64,000 bases of DNA, from NCBI RefSeq assembly GCF_016900375.1, contig NZ_JACJKB010000010.1:1-64000 (forward strand). The letters are read 5' to 3'. This document shows, one piece after another, positions 61,361 to 64,000 of the stretch. Below the pieces are notes generated by a model. That model made no database searches. It saw only the letters and a list, made by a program, of their open reading frames with translations, and was not told the origin of the DNA. How positions within the stretch are numbered: position 1 is the first letter of the stretch; each line of letters opens with the position of its first letter. The DNA comes from Collinsella tanakaei (GTDB taxonomy: Bacteria > Actinomycetota > Coriobacteriia > Coriobacteriales > Coriobacteriaceae). Made by a program: the position numbers and the translations under genes.

Positions 61361-62197
61361 CTAGGAGAACATGCCGGTGAGGTAGTCGTTCAGGCGCTTG
61401 TCGTTCGGACGCTGGAAGATCTGCTCGGTCTCGCCGTACTCCACCATGTCGCCCATGTAGAAGAACGCCGTGCGGTTGGACACGCGCGACGCCTGCTCCA
61501 TGTTGTGCGTCACGATGACGATGGCGCGGTCGGCCACGATGCTCGTCATGAGGTCCTCGATGGCAAGCGTCGAGATGGGGTCGAGCGCCGAGCAGGGCTC
61601 GTCGAACAGGATGACATCCGGGTGCATCGCCAGCGTGCGGGCGATGCACAGGCGCTGCTGCTGGCCACCGGAAAGGGCGAAGGCGCTCTGGTTGAGCTTG
61701 TCCTTCACCTCGTCCCACAGGGCGGCGCCGCGCAGGCTCTCCTCCACGAGCTGGTCGAGGGTGTCCTTGTCCTTGATGCCGTGGCGCTTGGGCGCGAAGG
61801 TGATGTTCTCGCGGATGGACTTATGGAAGGGATTCGGCTGCTGGAACACCATGCCGATGGACTTGCGAAGCTCGTAGAGGTTCTCGGTCTTGGTGTTGAT
61901 GTTGCGTCCCTGGTAGAGGATCTCGCCCTCCACGCGGCAGCCACGGATCTCGCGGTTCATGAGGTTCAGGCTGCGCAGGAAGGTCGACTTGCCGCAGCCG
62001 GACGGACCGATGAGCGCGGTGATCTCGCCCTTGTGGAACTTCAGGCTCGTGTCGTTCAGCGCATGGTGGTCGCCGTAGTACACGTTGACGTCACGCGTCT
62101 CGAGAACGACCTCGTCGGAGATGGCCACGCCGGAGACACGCTTTGCCTTCTCGCTCGAGCCGACGCTCTGCAGGAACTGATCGGTTTCGTTCGTCAT
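61361..62197 (-). CDS. pstB: Phosphate ABC transporter ATPase
   Basis: A 278-residue ATPase with Walker A GPSGCGKSTFLRSLN, PstB-typical MVFQQPNPFHKSIRENI, signature ALSGGQQQRLCIARTL and Walker B VILFDEPCSALDP, then VIVTHNMEQASRVS. It powers high-affinity phosphate uptake with PstS, PstC and PstA. Its start overlaps the end of pstA by four bases. No phoU follows in the window; a terminator does. Confidence 0.96.
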   Translation of the reverse strand: MTNETDQFLQSVGSSEKAKRVSGVAISDEVVLETRDVNVYYGDHHALNDTSLKFHKGEITALIGPSGCGKSTFLRSLNLMNREIRGCRVEGEILYQGRNINTKTENLYELRKSIGMVFQQPNPFHKSIRENITFAPKRHGIKDKDTLDQLVEESLRGAALWDEVKDKLNQSAFALSGGQQQRLCIARTLAMHPDVILFDEPCSALDPISTLAIEDLMTSIVADRAIVIVTHNMEQASRVSNRTAFFYMGDMVEYGETEQIFQRPNDKRLNDYLTGMFS

Positions 62198-63120
62198 TCG
62201 GCGGTCATCCTCCTTGCGAGCGCCTTGCCGGCGATGCGCGAGAGCACGTTGAACAGCAGGACGCAGATCATCAGAAGCGCAGCGGTACCCCAGACGATGT
62301 GCTGGGCCTCGGGGCTGCCCTCGCCGTAGATCTTGTAGATGTGCACGGCGAGCGACTCACCCGGACGGAAGATGTTCCACGCGCAGGTGGGGCTGGCAAA
62401 GTTGAGCGAGAAGAAGTTCAGGCGCGCCGGCGAGCTCATGCCGGAGGTGAACAGCAGGGCAGCGGCCTCGCCGAACACGCGGCCGGCCGAAAGCACGACA
62501 CCGGTCACGATGGCGGGCATGGCCGCCGGAATCAGCACGTGCAGGGTGGTCTCCCAGCGCGTGAGGCCCATGGCCAGACACGCGTCGCGCTGGCTGGAAG
62601 GCACGTCCTCCAGCGCCTGCTGGATCACGCGGGTCAGGATGGGGATGTTGAACATCGTGAGCGCGATGGCGCCGGAGATGAGCGAGTAGCCCCAGCCGAA
62701 GTTCACCGAGAACATGAGGAAGCCGAACATGCCGACGACGATGGAGGGCAGGCTCGAGAGCGTCTCGATGGCCGTCGAGGCGATCTTGGTGATCGGGCCC
62801 TCGGGCGCGTACTCAACGAGGAACACCGCACCGCCCAGGGAGATGGGCAGCGAGATGATCAGCGTCAAGATCAGCAGGTAGAACGAGTCGAACAGCTGGT
62901 AGGCGATACCGCCCTCGGTGCCGTTCGAGCGGCTGGCCTCGGTCAGGAAGCCAGGCTGGAACAGTTGGCCGATACCCTGGGCCAGGATGTAGAGCACCAT
63001 CGAGACGACGATGACGATAACGAGGCCCACGATGAAGGTGAGGATGCCGGTCGCGATCCGGTCGTTGCGCATGGAGCGCTTGATGCGCGCCTCCTGCGCC
63101 TGCGCGGTGATGCTAGCCAC
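62194..63120 (-). CDS. pstA: Phosphate ABC transporter permease PstA
   Basis: A 308-residue permease with six helices. The conserved loop is LEDVPSSQRDACLAMGLTRW; LSSLPSIVVGMFGF and FGEAAALLFTSGM are PstA-typical. It overlaps both neighbours (8 bp with pstC, 4 bp with pstB), so the operon is tightly coupled. Confidence 0.95.
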   Translation of the reverse strand: MASITAQAQEARIKRSMRNDRIATGILTFIVGLVIVIVVSMVLYILAQGIGQLFQPGFLTEASRSNGTEGGIAYQLFDSFYLLILTLIISLPISLGGAVFLVEYAPEGPITKIASTAIETLSSLPSIVVGMFGFLMFSVNFGWGYSLISGAIALTMFNIPILTRVIQQALEDVPSSQRDACLAMGLTRWETTLHVLIPAAMPAIVTGVVLSAGRVFGEAAALLFTSGMSSPARLNFFSLNFASPTCAWNIFRPGESLAVHIYKIYGEGSPEAQHIVWGTAALLMICVLLFNVLSRIAGKALARRMTAE

Positions 63121-64000
63121 GAGCCTTCGCCCCCTTCGCGCCGATGAGATGGATAATCAGGATGAAGATGAGCGACATGCCCATGAGCAGCAGGCCGAGA
63201 GACCACAGGACGTCGTTTTGCACCGAGCCGGTGGCGTAGACGGCCATGGAGGTCGTGAGCGTCGTCGTGATGGTCGATGCGGAATCGAGCAGGCCCTCGG
63301 GCATGGCCTCGACGCCACCGATGACCATGCGGACGGCGAGCGTCTCGCCGAAGGCGCGCGTCATGCCCAGGATGACCGCGGTCATAAGGGAGGGCGTGGC
63401 GCTCTTGAGCACGACGTGCCAGATGGTCTGCCAGCGGGTGTAGCCCAGCGCAAGCGAGCCGTTGCGGTAGCCGTCGGGCACGGCGCGCAGGGCATCGATG
63501 GAGAGCGTCGTGATGGTCGGCAGGATCATGAGCGCCAGCACGATGGAGCCCGGCAGGATACCCAGACCGAGGTCGACGTTGAAGATCACACGCATCGCAC
63601 CCACGATCACATGGAAGCCGATGAGGCCGAAGACGACCGAGGGGATGCCGACGAGCAGCTCGATGAGCGGCTGGAAGTACTTCTGGCCGAACTTGGGCTG
63701 GATCTCGACGACGAAGATGGCCGCGCCGATCGCGATGGGCACCGCGATGATCGTGGAGATGACCGTCACGGCAAACGAGGTCACGATCAGCGGGAGCGCG
63801 CCCGTGAAGGGAAGGCCCGTGGCCTCGTTCTCGTTGGCGAGGTTCCACTCCGTCCCCGTGAAGAATTCTGCAACGTTAACGCCGTCCTTGATGAAGGTGG
63901 ACAGGCCGCGCTGCGCAACCATGAAGATGAGTGCCACAACGACAAGTGTCACGAGCGCGACGCAAGCGCCCGTGACACTCAAGCCTACCTTCTCAAGGTT
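63113..64000 (-). CDS. pstC: Phosphate ABC transporter permease PstC (5' end outside window)
   Basis: The frame is open to the window edge (…NLEKVGLSVTGACVALVTLV), so the true start lies beyond 64000; an internal TTG at 63982 is not convincing. It has LPFTGALPLIVTSFAVTVIS, LLVGIPSVVFGLIGF, LRAVPDGYRNGSLALGYTRW (ATPase-contact loop) and FGETLAVRMVIGG, all PstC features. It is the upstream partner of pstA. Confidence 0.93.
   Translation of the reverse strand, partial: NLEKVGLSVTGACVALVTLVVVALIFMVAQRGLSTFIKDGVNVAEFFTGTEWNLANENEATGLPFTGALPLIVTSFAVTVISTIIAVPIAIGAAIFVVEIQPKFGQKYFQPLIELLVGIPSVVFGLIGFHVIVGAMRVIFNVDLGLGILPGSIVLALMILPTITTLSIDALRAVPDGYRNGSLALGYTRWQTIWHVVLKSATPSLMTAVILGMTRAFGETLAVRMVIGGVEAMPEGLLDSASTITTTLTTSMAVYATGSVQNDVLWSLGLLLMGMSLIFILIIHLIGAKGAKARG

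Overview
The window looks like chromosomal DNA of a high-GC Gram-positive gut actinobacterium of the class Coriobacteriia, most likely Collinsella or a close relative. The basis is the GC-rich codon use, several secreted enzymes with YG/WYYF-type cell-wall-binding repeats, a class III fructose-1,6-bisphosphatase, L-lactate dehydrogenase, an N-acetyl-type diaminopimelate (DAP) pathway and SLH-anchored proteases. The genus is inferred from gene content, not from a marker gene. I saw no rRNA, tRNA or CRISPR array.

Layout. 1-4.4 kb: three secreted wall-binding proteins (one cut by the left edge) and a small HTH regulator. 4.5-9.4 kb: an ABC polysaccharide exporter pair, class III fbp and two tandem GtrA-like membrane proteins. 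9.6-13.5 kb: a secreted coiled-coil muralytic-like protein, a Ser/Thr kinase with a downstream membrane region, its HTH-like partner and a membrane-anchored FxLYD protein. 13.7-18.8 kb: an accessory island with a radical SAM/SPASM maturase between two paralogous Cys-rich precursor peptides (a RiPP cluster), a third small double-glycine Cys protein, an IS3-family element and many palindromic repeats. 18.8-24.1 kb: lysine/DAP biosynthesis, with an M20 deacetylase facing lysA-dapA-dapB-dapH, which follows a lysine riboswitch. 24.4-27.5 kb: a toxin-antitoxin-like pair, a nucleoid-associated protein and a Mbeg1-like hydrolase. 27.9-34.4 kb: GH13 glucosidase, ldh, an LL-DAP-aminotransferase-like enzyme and nadE. 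34.9-40.4 kb: a wall amidase, a family 2 glycosyltransferase and two poorly known proteins. 40.5-47.1 kb: ettA, tcdA, a TatD nuclease, a HAD phosphatase and pgi. 47.5-54.1 kb: a papain-like and a subtilisin-like protease, each ending in three SLH domains. 54.2-61.1 kb: an ABC-F protein, an MFS carrier with an M20 hydrolase, and a divergent amidohydrolase. 61.4-64 kb: pstB, pstA and partial pstC.

Systems. The most interesting locus is the RiPP cluster. Two precursors have 63-residue leaders that are about half identical, both ending ELxxVAGG, followed by cores with the same five-cysteine pattern. The enzyme between them carries CX3CX2C, a SPASM-type Cys-rich C-terminus and an N-terminal PqqD/RRE-like stretch. 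The second notable layer is non-coding: at least five families of palindromic or terminal-inverted-repeat elements. These include ten copies around GGGGNCNGNCCC (three of which supply the stop codon of the adjacent gene), two related ~180 bp MITE-like elements, a 170 bp MITE-like element and a 176 bp near-perfect palindrome. Regulation is clearest at lysA, where the lysine aptamer P1 helix lies directly beside the Shine-Dalgarno sequence and an upstream CCTCC could extend the helix over it.
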